DNA of 64,000 nucleotides from Punica granatum (GCF_007655135.1 NW_022204313.1:1-64000); one strand, 5' to 3'. Shown: positions 35,063-48,471, numbered from the stretch's first letter. Numbers and translations: made by a program. The notes: a model not told the origin generated them from the letters alone.

Positions 35063-38000
35063 CTAGAGCCAATCTGGCATCTGTCTAATGCCAATAGATC
35101 TAGTGTGAGCCTCGTGCTTGCGCTGCACAAGAGGCTTCGTAAGTGGATCTGCGAGATTCTCATCTGTTGGTATTCTGCATATCTTCACATCTCCTCTGTC
35201 GATGATCTCGCGAATGAGATGGAAGCGCCTGAGTATATGTTTGGATCGTTGGTGAGACCTGGGTTCCTTAGCTTGCGCAATGGCTCCATTGTTGTCACAA
35301 TAGAGATCCACTGGGTCTGCGATGCTAGGAACCACAACAAGTTCTGTCACGAACTTCTTGATCCAAACGGCCTCTTTTGCAGCGTTAGAGGCAGCAATAT
35401 ACTCGGCCTCTGTGGTAGAATCGGCTACTGTCTCCTGTTTGGAACTCTTCCAACTCACAGCACCTCCATTCAGGCAAAACACATACCCTGACTGCGATCT
35501 ACTGTCGTCCTTATCGGTCTGGAAGCTAGCATCGGTGTAACCTCTTACAACGAGCTCTTCTTCGCTTCCATATACCAAAAACATCTCCTTAGTCCTTCGT
35601 AAGTACTTAAGGATGTTCTTTACTGCAATCCAATGTCTTTCACCTGGATCTGATTGGTATCGACTCGTCATACTCAAAGCATACGAGACATCTGATCGAG
35701 TGCATAACATAGCATACATGATGATCCAATAGCTGACGCATATGGAATCCTATTCATTCTGTCCCTCTCCTCTCGAGTAGAAGGACTCTGAGCCTTCGAA
35801 AGGCTTATGCCATGTAACATAGGCAGCGACCCTTTCTTAGAATCCTGCATGCTAAAGCGCCGAAGCACTTTATCTATGTATGCACTCTGACTTAAGCCAA
35901 GCAGTCTCTTGGATCTATCTCTATAGATCCTAATACCTAGCACGTAGGTAGCTTCGCCTAAGTCCTTCATAGAGAAACACCTTCCCAACCAAGTCTTCAC
36001 AGACTGTAGGGAAGGAATGTCATTCCCAATCAGAAGTATGTCGTCTACATACAACACCAGGAAGATTACTACGCTCCCACTAACTTCTTGTAAACACAGG
36101 GTTCATCTTCATTCTTAATGAAACCAAACTCTTTGATTGCATCATCAAAACGAAGATTCCAGCTCCTAGAAGCTTGCTTCAGCCCATAAATAGACCGTTG
36201 TAGCTTACAAACCTTTCCGGCACTATGTGGATCGACAAAACCCTCAGGTTGTGTCATATACACATCCTCGAGGAGCTTCCCGTTTAGGAAAGCAGTTTTG
36301 ACATCCATTTGCCAGATCTCATAATCATAATAAGCTGCAATTGCAAGCAAGATCCTGATGGATTTAAGCATAGCCACCGGGGAAAAAGTTTCGTCATAGT
36401 CAACACCATGAACTTGTCTGAAACCTTTTGCCACAAGTCGGCCCTTAAAGGTAATCACATTACCGTCCATGTCAATCTTCTTCTTGAAGACCCACTTACA
36501 CCCAATGGGTTTTGCCCCTTCAGGTGGATCAACCAAAGTCCATACTTGGTTAGTGTACATGGACTCCATCTCAGATCTCATGGCCTCCAGCCATTTCTCA
36601 GAGTCAGGGCCTATTACGGCTTCCGCATAGGTTGTAGGCTCATCATTATCTATGAGCAATACGTCATTATCTTGAGTCACGAGAAATCCATATCTCTCGG
36701 GCTCATGACGTATCCTACTAGACCTACGAGGCTCCTGTGTCACCTGTGTAGAAGATTGTGCCACAACAACTTGTGGTACTTGTTCTGCAACATCGCCCGT
36801 CGATTGGTCAATGTCATTTTGTGGTAGAACTTCCCCAAGTTCTAATTTCCTCCCACTAGTTCCTTTGGAGAGAAACTCTTTCTCAAGGAATACCGCAGTT
36901 CGAGCGACAAACACTTTGCCCTCGATGGGATTATAGAAATAGTATCCTCGAGTTTCCTTAGGATACCCCACAAAGTAACATTTGTCCGATTTAGGGCCAA
37001 GCTTATCCGAAGACAATCTCTTCACATAAGCTTCGCAACCCCATATTTTTAGAAAAGACATCTTGGGACGCTTCCCATACCACATCTCATATGGTGTCCT
37101 TTCAACTGATTTCGACGGAGCATTGTTTAATATGAGAGCAGCTGTCTGTAGAGCATATCCCCAGAAGGAGTCAGGTAAGTTTGCATGACTCATCAAAGAT
37201 CGAACCATATCTAATAAAGTTCGATTCCTCCTCTCAGCTACACCATTCCATTGTGGTGTTCCAGGTGGAGTCAGTTGAGATAAAATCCCACACTGTTTAA
37301 GATAGTCAGCAACTCATAGCTCAAATATTCACCTCCTCGATCTGATCGAAGAACTTTAATGCTCTTACCCAACTGATTCTCCACTTCATTCTTAAATTCT
37401 TTGAACTTTTCAAAGGATTCAGATTTGTGTTTCATCAAATACACATATCCAAATCTACTGAAATCATCAGTAAATGTAATGAAGTAGAGATACCCACCTC
37501 TAGCAAGCTTGTTCACTGGTCCACATACATCGGTATGTATGAGAGCCAAAACATAACTAGCTCGCTCACCCTTTCCAGTAAAAGGGGCTTTAGTCATTTT
37601 CCCCATTAAGCAAGGTTCGCATGTCTCGATCGATTCTAAATCAAACGAGTCCAGTAATCCATCCTTATGGAGTCTAGAGATGCGATTCTCGCTAATATGG
37701 CCTAAACGACAATGCCAGAGGTAAGTCGGGTTCGAATCATTAGATTTGAGCCGTTTGGTTTCCACATTATAAATAGGCGTATCTAGATCAAGAACATACA
37801 GACCATTACTTAAATGTGCACTGCCATAATATACATCATTCATGTACATAGAACAACACTTGTTCTTTATAGTGAAACAAAATCCCTTCTTGTCCAAACA
37901 AGAAACAGATATTATGTTTCTACTAATAGCAGGTACATAATAACAGTCGTTAAGATCTAATACAAGCCCAGTAGGTAAAACTAGGTGATAAGTCCCTACA

Positions 38001-39037
38001 GTTAATGTAGCAACTCTTGCTCCATTTCCAACTCGTAGGTCCACCTCGCCCTTTGTCAACGATCTACTGTCCTTTAGGTCCTGCATATTTCCACAAATAT
38101 GAGCACCACATCCGGTATCTAATACCCAAGATGTAGAAGTAGTAGATACATTAATCTCTATAACATGGATACCTGAAGTGGAAGTCTCACTTCCCTTCTT
38201 CTTCTTCAACTCTTCCAGGTATATCTTACAATTCCGCTTCCAATGTCCAGTGTTGCCACAATGGAAGCAGTAATCATTCTTCGCCACCTTGGCTTTAGGC
38301 TTCAACGCACCCAAGTCAAAATTGGATGCACCTTTAGCCTTCTTGCCTTTACTCTTGCTCTTGCCCTTTCTTTTGGTCCCTTGGACCATTAGAACGGATG
38401 TCCCCTTGCTGATATCATGCTCAGCTGTTCTCAACATGCTAAGCAGTTCAGGCAATGGTTTATTGTAGTCATTCATATTATAGCTCATAATGAACTGACT
38501 ATAACTGCTGGGCAGCGACTGTAGGACTAAATCTGTGGCCAACTCTTGACCAAGAGGAAATCCCAGTCTTCCCAGAGTCTCAACGTACCCAATCATCTTG
38601 AGTACATGAAGACCCACCGGGCTACCCTCAGTCAACCTTGCCTGAAAAAGTGCTTTAGAGATCTCGAATCTCTCATGTCGGGCCTGCTCTTGATAGAGCT
38701 GCCTGAGATGCACGATCATATCGTACGCCTTCATGTTCTCGTGTTGCTTCTGAAGCTCCGAGTCCATGGTGACTAACATGAGACATCCGACGTTTACGGC
38801 ATCATCATGATGCTTACTATAAGCATCTTTCTCAGCTTGGGGGGCATCGTCAGGCGGTGGCGCAAGAAGAGGTTGCTCTAAGACATATAGCTTCTTTTCT
38901 TGGGTGAGAACAATTCTCAAGTTTCGATACCAACCAAGGAAATTATTCCCTGACAGTTTGTCCTTATCAAGGACGGATCGCAAACAGAAAGTACTAGAAG
39001 TGCTCCCTGCCATGGTAACTACCATAGAAATATACAA
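35063..39037 (-). pseudogene. Copia gag-pol, copy 2, three frameshifts
   Basis: Same polyprotein as copy 1, broken by three one-base deletions: near 37311 (AAA to AA, in integrase), near 36085 (TTT to TT, just before the YVDD region) and near 35722 (ATAGATCC to ATGATCC, between reverse transcriptase and RNase H). No other disabling change was seen and the pieces overlap in adjacent frames. Codon-level differences from copy 1 include SRRSNR versus PRRSSR around residue 770. Real frameshifts would abolish the polyprotein; sequencing error in a near-identical tandem is an alternative. Confidence 0.9.
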
Positions 39038-39710
39038 AATAAGTATTATGACACAACAATATTTAATGAGGACTTTATAAATATTGCTCCCACTATTTAT
39101 ATCAAATCAATGACCCTCAACATTGATTCAGAGAATATCATTCTCATAGTAGCTCAAGATCCATATCTCACCAAGCTCTGAGTCAGCGAGGGCTGATTCA
39201 CCCAGAACTGGCTATTTAGGTAGGGAACCCACTTTCCCAATTGCATCACATGCAACTCTTGATTAGTTGGGTGAATAACTCCTTATTCAAATCTATCTTG
39301 TAGATCGATGCCCAACTACATGCCTCTGAACTCCTAATCCTATTAGGCTTGCTCAGTTAAGTCCGACCCACTGGTAAACACAACGTCTTACTAGGATAGA
39401 TGAGGGCATCCTGCGAGGGCAAGGTCTACACACTCATCGATCTTGGTCTTGACGAGCGTTACACGGTGGAAGGATATGGACTTAATATTTTGAGGGATTT
39501 TATTAACATTTAATCGATCTCACCATACACTATTATGTAACCATTACATAATAGTCCACACGTATAACTATTATACTAACACAACTAGGACCTAGTCCAT
39601 GTCTAACAGTCATGCAAAACAAATCAAATAATCATACCAGTACCAAGCATAAAATCATATTTTATACTATTATCTACTCAGATTCTAACTAGCTAGGCTC
39701 TGATACCAAT

Positions 39711-41411
39711 TGCTAGTTCCACGGGGCGCAACGGAAGCGAAAAAGGAACAGAAATTCAAAATTTCCTACCCGTGAAACTAATTCCAAGACCTACTAGAAG
39801 AATAAGAGTAAATAAAAGCGTACCTGGAATATTTAAAATTGTCGACCGAGCGTCCCACGCGTGACGCCTCTACTGGAATCCACACCGACTTTGTCGACGA
39901 GTCTTCGAGATCGGCGGTGCTAGCGACCAACACTCGAAAGAAACACTAATGCGACACCCGAAATTTTAGACTAATGGACCTAATTTGATTGAACAATTCA
40001 ACCCAAATTATTATATCATACACATATGCACGCACTATATATCTGAGCACTTATATGAGTGCGTTTATATATCTATATATATCTTATGCATACATATATA
40101 TCACTATATATGCATACCCTATTTACCCATACTTACTGCCATATATATACACATATATATAGGCTGGGATGGGGGGCAATTTGCTGTCCCCCGATGTGGG
40201 ATAAGAAATTAAGAATTTCAGAGCCAAGTGCATGCTAAGTGTCATTATACAATTGGCCCATGTGTTACCATATAATAGACTCCAAGTGGTTCAATAAAAA
40301 ATAGCCACTTAGCACACCATTAAATCAAATAAATCGGGTCTAATTAATCGACAATTTAATCTCATTAAATATCCGATTAATTGGTCGCACCATAAATCAT
40401 CTAATCTCTATTAGACGATTTTATTTGTTTAAAAATCTCGTCAATTTAGTCGTAGTGTGTGACCCTGTAGGTTCCCAATTACGTTGATAGTAATATCGAA
40501 ATCTCTATTTTAATATTACAAACAGTGAGCGGCATCTAGCAATGCATCACTGTTACTCAAGTAATCGAAAAGTCAATTTCTCGACGAACCTTGTGACCTA
40601 TATTACCGTGTAATATAATCCATTGTCCTCTATATCTCTATTGAGCCCAAGGCATGGTCGATGACATCCTTGTATGGCTCAATATCTCTCTTTCTTGGTT
40701 TACTGGGTAAGTCTATCAGAACAAATGAGCTCGATATCGCTATATCGACTCATTTGGGTATGCATACACTTTTAGACTTAACCACCAAGTGGCCGTGAGA
40801 TATCGCTCCCGTTTCGTAGGAGGGACAAATCCTATCTTGATCACTCACATTCCTCTCCATGCTCTGTGGTATACCCAATAACTGTCTTTATAACCATCCT
40901 GTTACAGTGGCGTTTGACAGTATCAAAGTATATGACATTACATGTAGGAATCTATGGTGACCTCAAGTCAAAGGACCATTACACTATAGTCACTTTGAGA
41001 TATGCTAATGACAGTCACGTAACAACCCATGTAGCAATCTCATGGCGGGTCAGTCCAATACACATTACTCTTAATGTATACATGTGGTGTGATTTGATAT
41101 CTCCATATCCATGACCTATGAGATTTGGTCATCAATCAACACTCACACTAATCTAACCGTATTATCGTTGTCCTAATTAACGATAATACTTTGACTATGG
41201 ACATTTAGGAATAATGTTCAGTAATTATAGGATCTCACAATCAAGTCACACTTGATGCCTATTGAACCTACTATTCCAAGGACATTATTGTGTAAAATCA
41301 TATTTAGCGCAATCTACACAATAACAGATATGCCTCGTAATATAATGAAATACATGTCATATTACAGAACTGATGATAGATTGCATCTAGGGCATACACC
41401 AATTCCCAACA
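39711..41411 (-). repeat. Copia LTR3 (shared), 1,701 bp, most divergent
   Basis: 5' LTR of copy 2 and 3' LTR of copy 3. It differs from the other three at several sites (for example GGGTCAGTCCAATAC near 41046 and CGCACCATAAATC near 40386) and agrees there with the distant solo LTR at 60460-62077, so these look like older states. It also has many one-base deletions at 39,966-40,240. Confidence 0.93.
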
Positions 41412-41425
41412 ATCTCCCACTTGCA

Positions 41426-44400
41426 CTAGAGCCAATCTGGCATCTGTCTAATGCCAATAGATCTAGTGTGAGCCTCGTGCTTGCGCTGCACAAGAGGCTT
41501 CGTAAGTGGATCTGCGAGATTCTCATCTGTTGGTATTCTGCATATCTTCACATCTCCTCTGTCGATGATCTCGCGAATGAGATGGAAGCGCCTGAGTATA
41601 TGTTTGGATCGCTGGTGAGACCTGGGTTCCTTAGCTTGCGCAATGGCTCCATTGTTGTCACAATAGAGATCCACTGGGTCTGCGATGCTAGGAACCACAA
41701 CAAGTTCTGTCACGAACTTCTTGATCCAAACGGCCTCTTTTGCAGCGTTAGAGGCAGCAATATACTCGGCCTCTGTGGTAGAATCGGCTACTGTCTCCTG
41801 TTTGGAACTCTTCCAACTCACAGCACCTCCATTCAGGCAAACACATACCCTGACTGCGATCTACTGTCGTCCTTATCGGTCTGGAAGCTAGCATCGGTGT
41901 AACCTCTTACAACGAGCTCTTCTTCGCTTCCATATACCAAAAACATCTCCTTAGTCCTTCGTAAGTACTTAAGGATGTTCTTTACTGCAATCCAGTGTCT
42001 TTCACCTGGATCTGATTGGTATCGACTCGTCATACTCAAAGCATACGAGACATCTGATCGAGTGCATAACATAGCATACATGATAGATCCAATAGCTGAC
42101 GCATATGGAATCCTATTCATGCGGTCCCTCTCCTCTCGAGTAGAAGGACACTGAGCCTTCGAAAGGCTTATGCCATGTAACATAGGCAGCGACCCTTTCT
42201 TAGAATCCTGCATGCTAAAGCGCCGAAGCACTTTATCTATGTATGCACTCTGACTTAAGCCAAGCAGTCTCTTGGATCTATCTCTATAGATCCTAATACC
42301 TAGCACGTAGGTAGCTTCGCCTAAGTCCTTCATAGAGAAACACCTTCCCAACCAAGTCTTCACAGACTGTAGGGAAGGAATGTCATTCCCAATCAGAAGT
42401 ATGTCGTCTACATACAACACCAGGAAGATTACTACGCTCCCACTAACCTTTCTTGTAAACACAGGGTTCATCTTCATTCTTGATGAAACCAAACTCTTTG
42501 ATTGCATCATCAAAACGAAGATTCCAGCTCCTAGAAGCTTGCTTCAGCCCATAAATAGACCGTTGTAGCTTACAAACCTTTCCGGCACAATGTGGATCGA
42601 CAAAACCCTCAGGTTGTGTCATAAACACATCCTCGAGGAGCTTCCCGTTCAGGAAAGCAGTTTTGACATCCATTTGCCAGATCTCATAATCATAATAAGC
42701 TGCAATTGCAAGCAAGATCCTGATGGATTTAAGCATAGCCACCGGGGAAAAAGTTTCGTCATAGTCAACACCATGAACTTGTCTGAAACCTTTTGCCACA
42801 AGTCGGCCCTTAAAGGTAATCACATTACCGTCCATGTCAATCTTCTTCTTGAAGACCCACTTACACCCAATGGGTTTTGCCCCTTCAGGTGGATCAACCA
42901 AAGTCCATACTTGGTTAGTGTACATGGACTCCATCTCAGATCTCATGGCCTCCAGCCATTTCTCAGAGTCAGGGCCTATTACGGCTTCCGCATAGGTTGT
43001 AGGCTCATCATTATCTATGAGCAATACGTCATTATCTTGAGTCACGAGAAATCCATATCTCTCGGGCTCATGACGTATCCTACTAGACCTACGAGGCTCC
43101 TGTGTCACCTGTGTAGAAGATTGTGCCACAACAACTTGTGGTACTTGTTCTGCAACATCGCCCGTCGATTGGTCAATGTCATTTTGTGGTAGAACTTCCC
43201 CAAGTTCTAATTTCCTCCCACTAGTTCCTTTGGAGAGAAACTCTTTCTCAAGGAATACCGCAGTTCGAGCGACAAACACTTTGCCCTCGATGGGATTATA
43301 GAAATAGTATCCTCGAGTTTCCTTAGGATACCCCACAAAGTAACATTTGTCCGATTTAGGGCCAAGCTTATCCGAAGACAATCTCTTCACATAAGCTTCG
43401 CAACCCCATATTTTTAGAAAAGACATCTTGGGACGCTTCCCATACCACATCTCATATGGTGTCCTTTCAACTGATTTCGACGGAGCATTGTTTAATATGA
43501 GAGCAGCTGTCTGTAGAGCATATCCCCAGAAGGAGTCAGGTAAGTTTGCATGACTCATCAAAGATCGAACCATATCTAATAAAGTTCGATTCCTCCTCTC
43601 AGCTACACCATTCCATTGTGGTGTTCCAGGTGGAGTCAGTTGAGATAAAATCCCACACTGTTTAAGATAGTCAGCAAACTCATAGCTCAAATATTCACCT
43701 CCTCGATCTGATCGAAGAACTTTAATGCTCTTACCCAACTGATTCTCCACTTCATTCTTAAATTCTTTGAACTTTTCAAAGGATTCAGATTTGTGTTTCA
43801 TCAAATACACATATCCAAATCTACTGAAATCATCAGTAAATGTAATGAAGTAGAGATACCCACCTCTAGCAAGCTTGTTCACTGGTCCACATACATCGGT
43901 ATGTATGAGAGCCAAAACATCACTAGCTCGCTCACCCTTTCCAGTAAAAGGGGCTTTAGTCATTTTCCCCATTAAGCAAGGTTCGCATGTCTCGATTGAT
44001 TCTAAATCAAACGAGTCCAGTAATCCATCCTTATGGAGTCTAGAGATACGATTCTCGCTAATATGGCCTAAACGACAATGCCAGAGGTAAGTCGGGTTCG
44101 AATCATTAGATTTGAGCCGTTTGGTTTCCACATTATAAATAGGCGTATCTAGATCAAGAACATACAGACCATTACTTAAATGTGCACTGCCATAATATAC
44201 ATCATTCATGTACATAGAACAACACTTGTTCTTTATAGTGAAACAAAATCCCTTCTTGTCCAAACAAGAAACAGATATTATGTTTCTACTAATAGCAGGT
44301 ACATAATAACAGTCGTTAAGATCTAATACAAGCCCAGTAGGTAAAACTAGGTGATAAGTCCCTACAGTTAATGTAGCAACTCTTGCTCCATTTCCAACTC

Positions 44401-45403
44401 GTAGGTCCACCTCGCCCTTTGTCAACGATCTACTGTCCTTTAGGTCCTGCATATTTCCACAAATATGAGCACCACATCCGGTATCTAATACCCAAGATGT
44501 AGAAGTAGTAGATACATTAATCTCTATAACATGGATACCTGAAGTGGAAGTCTCACTTCCCTTCTTCTTCTTCAACTCTTCCAGGTATATCTTACAATTC
44601 CGCTTCCAATGTCCAGTGTTGCCACAATGGAAGCAGTAATCATTCTTCGCCACCTTGGCTTTAGGCTTCAACGCACCCAAGTCAAAATTGGATGCACCTT
44701 TAGCCTTCTTGCCTTTACTCTTGCTCTTGCCCTTTCTTTTGGTCCCTTGGACCATTAGAACGGATGTCCCCTTGCTGATATCATGCTCAGCTGTTCTCAA
44801 CATGCTAAGCAGTTCAGGCAATGGTTTATTGTAGTCATTCATATTATAGCTCATAATGAACTGACTATAACTGCTGGGCAGCGACTGTAGGACTAAATCT
44901 GTGGCCAACTCTTGACCAAGAGGAAATCCCAGTCTTCCCAGAGTCTCAACGTACCCAATCATCTTGAGTACTTGAAGACCCACCGGGCTACCCTCAGTCA
45001 ACCTTGCCTGAAAAAGTGCTTTAGAGATCTCGAATCTCTCATGTCGGGCCTGCTCTTGATAGAGCTGCCTGAGATGCACGATCATATCGTACGCCTTCAT
45101 GTTCTCGTGTTGCTTCTGAAGCTCCGAGTCCATGGTGACTAACATGAGACATCCGACGTTTACGGCATCATCATGATGCTTACTATAAGCATCTTTCTCA
45201 GCTTGGGGGGCATCGTCAGGCGGTGGCGCAAGAAGAGGTTGCTCTAAGACATATAGCTTCTTTTCTTGGGTGAGAACAATTCTCAAGTTTCGATACCAAC
45301 CAAGGAAATTATTCCCTGACAGTTTGTCCTTATCAAGGACGGATCGCAAACAGAAAGTACTAGAAGTGCTCCCTGCCATGGTAACTACCATAGAAATATA
45401 CAA
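41426..45403 (-). pseudogene. Copia gag-pol, copy 3, two frameshifts
   Basis: The first 986 codons (Gag through most of reverse transcriptase) are open from 45403. A one-base insertion near 42447 (AACCTTTC versus AACTTTC) shifts frame just before the YVDD motif. A one-base deletion near 41839 (AAAA to AAA) shifts it again in RNase H. Private replacements include VFMTQPEG and HCAGK in reverse transcriptase and ERASDV near integrase. All catalytic motifs are still readable across the frames. Confidence 0.9.
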
Positions 45404-46080
45404 AATAAGTATTATGACACAACAATATTTAATGAGGACTTTATAAATATTGCTCCCACTATTTATATCAAATCAATGACCCTCAACATTGATTCAGAGA
45501 ATATCATTCTCATAGTAGCTCAAGATCCATATCTCACCAAGCTCTGAGTCAGCGAGGGCTGATTCACCCAGAACTGGCTATTTAGGTAGGGAACCCACTT
45601 TCCCAATTGCATCACATGCAACTCTTGATTAGTTGGGTGAATAACTCATTATTCAAATCTATCTTGTAGATCGTTGCCCAACTACATGCCTCTGAACTCC
45701 TAATCCTATTAGGCTTGCTCAGTTAAGTCCGACCCACTGGTAAACACAACGTCTTACTAGGATAGATGAGGGCATCTTGCGAGGGCATGGTCTACGCACT
45801 CATCGATCTTGGTCTTGACGAGCTTTACACGGTGGAAGGATATGAACTTAATATTTTGAGGGATTTTATTAACATTTAATCGATCTCACCATACACTATT
45901 ATGTAACCATTACATAATAGTCCATACGTATAACTATTATACTAACACAACTAGGACCTAGTCCATGTCTAACAGTCATGCAACACAAATATCAAATATA
46001 ATCATACCAGTACCAAGCATAAAATCATATTTTATACTATTATCTACTCAGATTCTAACTAGCTAGGCTCTGATACCAAT

Positions 46081-47799
46081 TGCTAGTTCCACGGGGCGCA
46101 ACGGAAGCGAAAAAGGAACAGAAATTCAAAATTTCCTACCCGTGAAACTAATTCCAAGACCTACTAGAAGAATAAGAGTAAATAAAACGTACCTGGAATA
46201 TTTAAAATTGTCGACCGAGCGTCCCACGCGTGACGCCTCTACTGGAATCCACACCGACTTTGTCGACGAGTCTTCGAGATCGGCGGTGCTAGCGACCAAC
46301 ACTCGAAAGAAACACTAATGCGACACCCGAAATTTTCAGACTAATGGACCTAATTTGGATTGAACAATTCAACCCAAATTATTATATACATACACATATG
46401 CACGCACTATATATATCTGAGCACTTATATGAGTGCGTTTTATATATATCTATATATATACTTATGCATACATATATATCACATATATATGCATACCCTA
46501 TTACCCATACTTACTGCCATATATATACACATATATATAGGCTTGGGGATGGGGGCAATTTGCTTGTCCCACCGATGTGGGATAAGAGAAATTAAGAATT
46601 TCAAGAGCCAAGTGCATGGCTAAGTGTCATTATACAATTGGCCCATGTGTTACCATATAATAGACTCCAAGTGGTTCAATAAAAATAGCCACTTAGCACA
46701 CCATTAAATCAAATAAATCGGGTCTAATTAATCGGTAAATTTAATCTCATTAAATATCCGATTAATTGGTCGCACCTAAATCATCTAATCTCTATTAGAC
46801 GATTTTATTTGTTTAAAAAATATCTCGTCAATTTAGTCGTAGTGTGTGACCCTGTAGGTTCCCAATTACGTTGATAGTAATATCGAAATCTCTATTTTTA
46901 ATATTACAAACAGTGAGCGGCATCTAGCAATGCATCACTGTTACTCAAGTAATCGAAAAGTCAATTTCTCGACGAACCTTGTGACCTATATTACCGTGTA
47001 ATATAATCCATTGTCCTCTATATCTCTATTGAGCCCAAGGCATGGTCGATGACATCCTTGTATGGCTCAATATCTCTCTTTCTTGGTTTACTGGGTAAGT
47101 CTATCAGAACAAATGAGCTCGATATCGCTATATCGACTCATTTGGGTATGCATACACTTTTAGACTTAACCACCAAGTGGCCGTGAGATATCGCTCCCGT
47201 TTCGTAGGAGGGACAAATCCTATCTTGATCACTCACATTCCTCTCCATGCTCTGTGGTATACCCAATAACTGTCTTTATAACCATCCTGTTACAGTGGCG
47301 TTTGACAGTATCAAAGTATATGACATTACATGTAGGAATCTATGGTGACCTCAAGTCAAAGGACCATTACACTATAGTCACTTTGAGATATGCTAATGAC
47401 AGTCACGTAACAACCCATGTAGCAATCTCATGGCGGATCAGTCCTATACACATTACTCTTAATGTATACATGTGGTGTGATTTGATATCTCCATATCCAT
47501 GACCTATGAGATTTGATCATCAATCAACACTTACACTAATCTAACCGTATTATCGTTGTCCTAATTAACGATAATACTTTGACTATGGACATTTAGGAAT
47601 AATGTTCAGTAATTATAGGATCTCACAATCAAGTCACACTTGATGCCTATTGAACCTACTATTCCAAGGACATTATTGTGTAAAATCATATTTAGCGCAA
47701 TCTACACAATAACAGATATGCCTCATAATATAATGAAATACATGTCATATTACAGAACTGATGATAGATTGCATCTAGGGCATACACCAATTCCCAACA
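46081..47799 (-). repeat. Copia LTR4 (5' LTR of copy 3), 1,719 bp
   Basis: Outermost right LTR, same length as LTR1 and nearly identical to it, including the shared CCTCATAATAT variant. It would be the promoter LTR for transcripts entering the array from the right. Confidence 0.93.
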
Positions 47800-47804
47800 C
47801 TTAA
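47800..47804. repeat. Copia array target-site duplication, right
   Basis: CTTAA immediately after LTR4, identical to 26945-26949. Confidence 0.9.
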
Positions 47805-48373
47805 TGCATCTGATTCACAGGTTTGGCAATTGTTTATTATGTTAACTATGATAAATTTAATTGGTTGTGTCTTATAAATGCTATTTTGCTCTTTTGATAG
47901 GTTGAAGCCCCCGTAGACCCCTCAGTCCCCATTGTAAGGTCTCAAGGCTCTATCATCCTTGAGCCTAGCGTACCTGTTTCATTGGGATCCATTCGATCGG
48001 CTTCACATTCTTCTGCTCAGGTTGATTGAACTTACATTGAGTATTGCAATTTTGTTTTAATTAAGGGATGCCAACATATTGACTAATCTTGTTTTTACAG
48101 GTTCAACGAAGGACTTTTAGCTCAGGAATGGGGATACTAGCAAACCAAGGTCCTAATTGGAGGCCTCCAACACCATTTAATCCATCTCAAAGTCCAAGCA
48201 CATTTCCATTCAGGTTCCCTACAGCAGTGATGGGTATAGACAATTGGAGTACTCATACTTATAGACCCCCTCCTATAAGGCTAAGAGGACTTGCACCAGC
48301 TTCAACATCTTCGGCTTCAACTTCTCATTCAAGCTCATTACAAGGATCAAACACCATTAGTCGAAGATCTTGA
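47805..48373 (+). pseudogene. 3' exons of the MULE transposase, right of the Copia array
   Basis: Joining sequence left of the array to 47805 with one CTTAA gives the continuous reading EGLNASDSQ, ending at CAG before a GT (47820). Exon-like blocks follow at about 47902-48020 (after TTGATAG, encoding EAPVDPSVPIV) and 48102-48373 (after TTTACAG, encoding a Ser/Pro-rich tail). They form the C terminus of the transposase pseudogene annotated from 24705. Confidence 0.7.
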
Positions 48374-48471
48374 GGAGTTAGTAGACCTGATAGGCAGTTT
48401 GTATAGTTTTAATTGTAGTTTCACATAATTAGATGTCAACAAGACCAGCAATAGTGGTATGTTTGTGGTTA

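Larger units (their letters stand above)
26950..47799 (-). mobile_element. Tandem Ty1/Copia array: four LTRs, three internal regions (20,850 bp)
   Basis: Order on the plus strand: LTR1 (26950-28668), internal 1 (28669-33336), LTR2 (33337-35048), internal 2 (35049-39710), LTR3 (39711-41411), internal 3 (41412-46080), LTR4 (46081-47799). The element reads on the minus strand. LTRs start TGTTGGGAATTGG and end GGAACTAGCA in element sense. The only flanking duplication is CTTAA outside LTR1 and LTR4; none is seen at the inner junctions, where each LTR abuts a primer site or polypurine tract directly. Domain order in gag-pol (integrase before reverse transcriptase) is that of Copia. The lineage may be Tork/Angela-like but I cannot settle it. 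Confidence 0.95.
24705..48373 (+). pseudogene. MuDR-type MULE transposase, decayed and interrupted by Copia
   Basis: Recognisable parts in order: an acidic N terminus (24705-25040); a MuDR N-terminal DNA-binding-like region (about 25080-25440, with CRSKGWKWKIF and VGPHTC); the MULE catalytic domain (about 25520-25890, with LIGLDECFLK and VVEQESRDTWSWFL); a continuation after a probable intron (25965-26480, with APHRNCVLHIWRNF); a SWIM-like zinc finger (about 26530-26590, CSCRMW then GISYAHA, where Tyr replaces the usual Cys); and a CCHC-like RCGEAEHKIRRC (about 26850). The frame has in-frame stops near 24876, 25453, 25866, 26257 and 26483. Coding resumes right of the array at 47805 and runs through exon-like blocks to the stop at 48371-48373 (Pro/Ser-rich tail ending in ISRRS). 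It is therefore non-functional as it stands. Confidence 0.82.
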
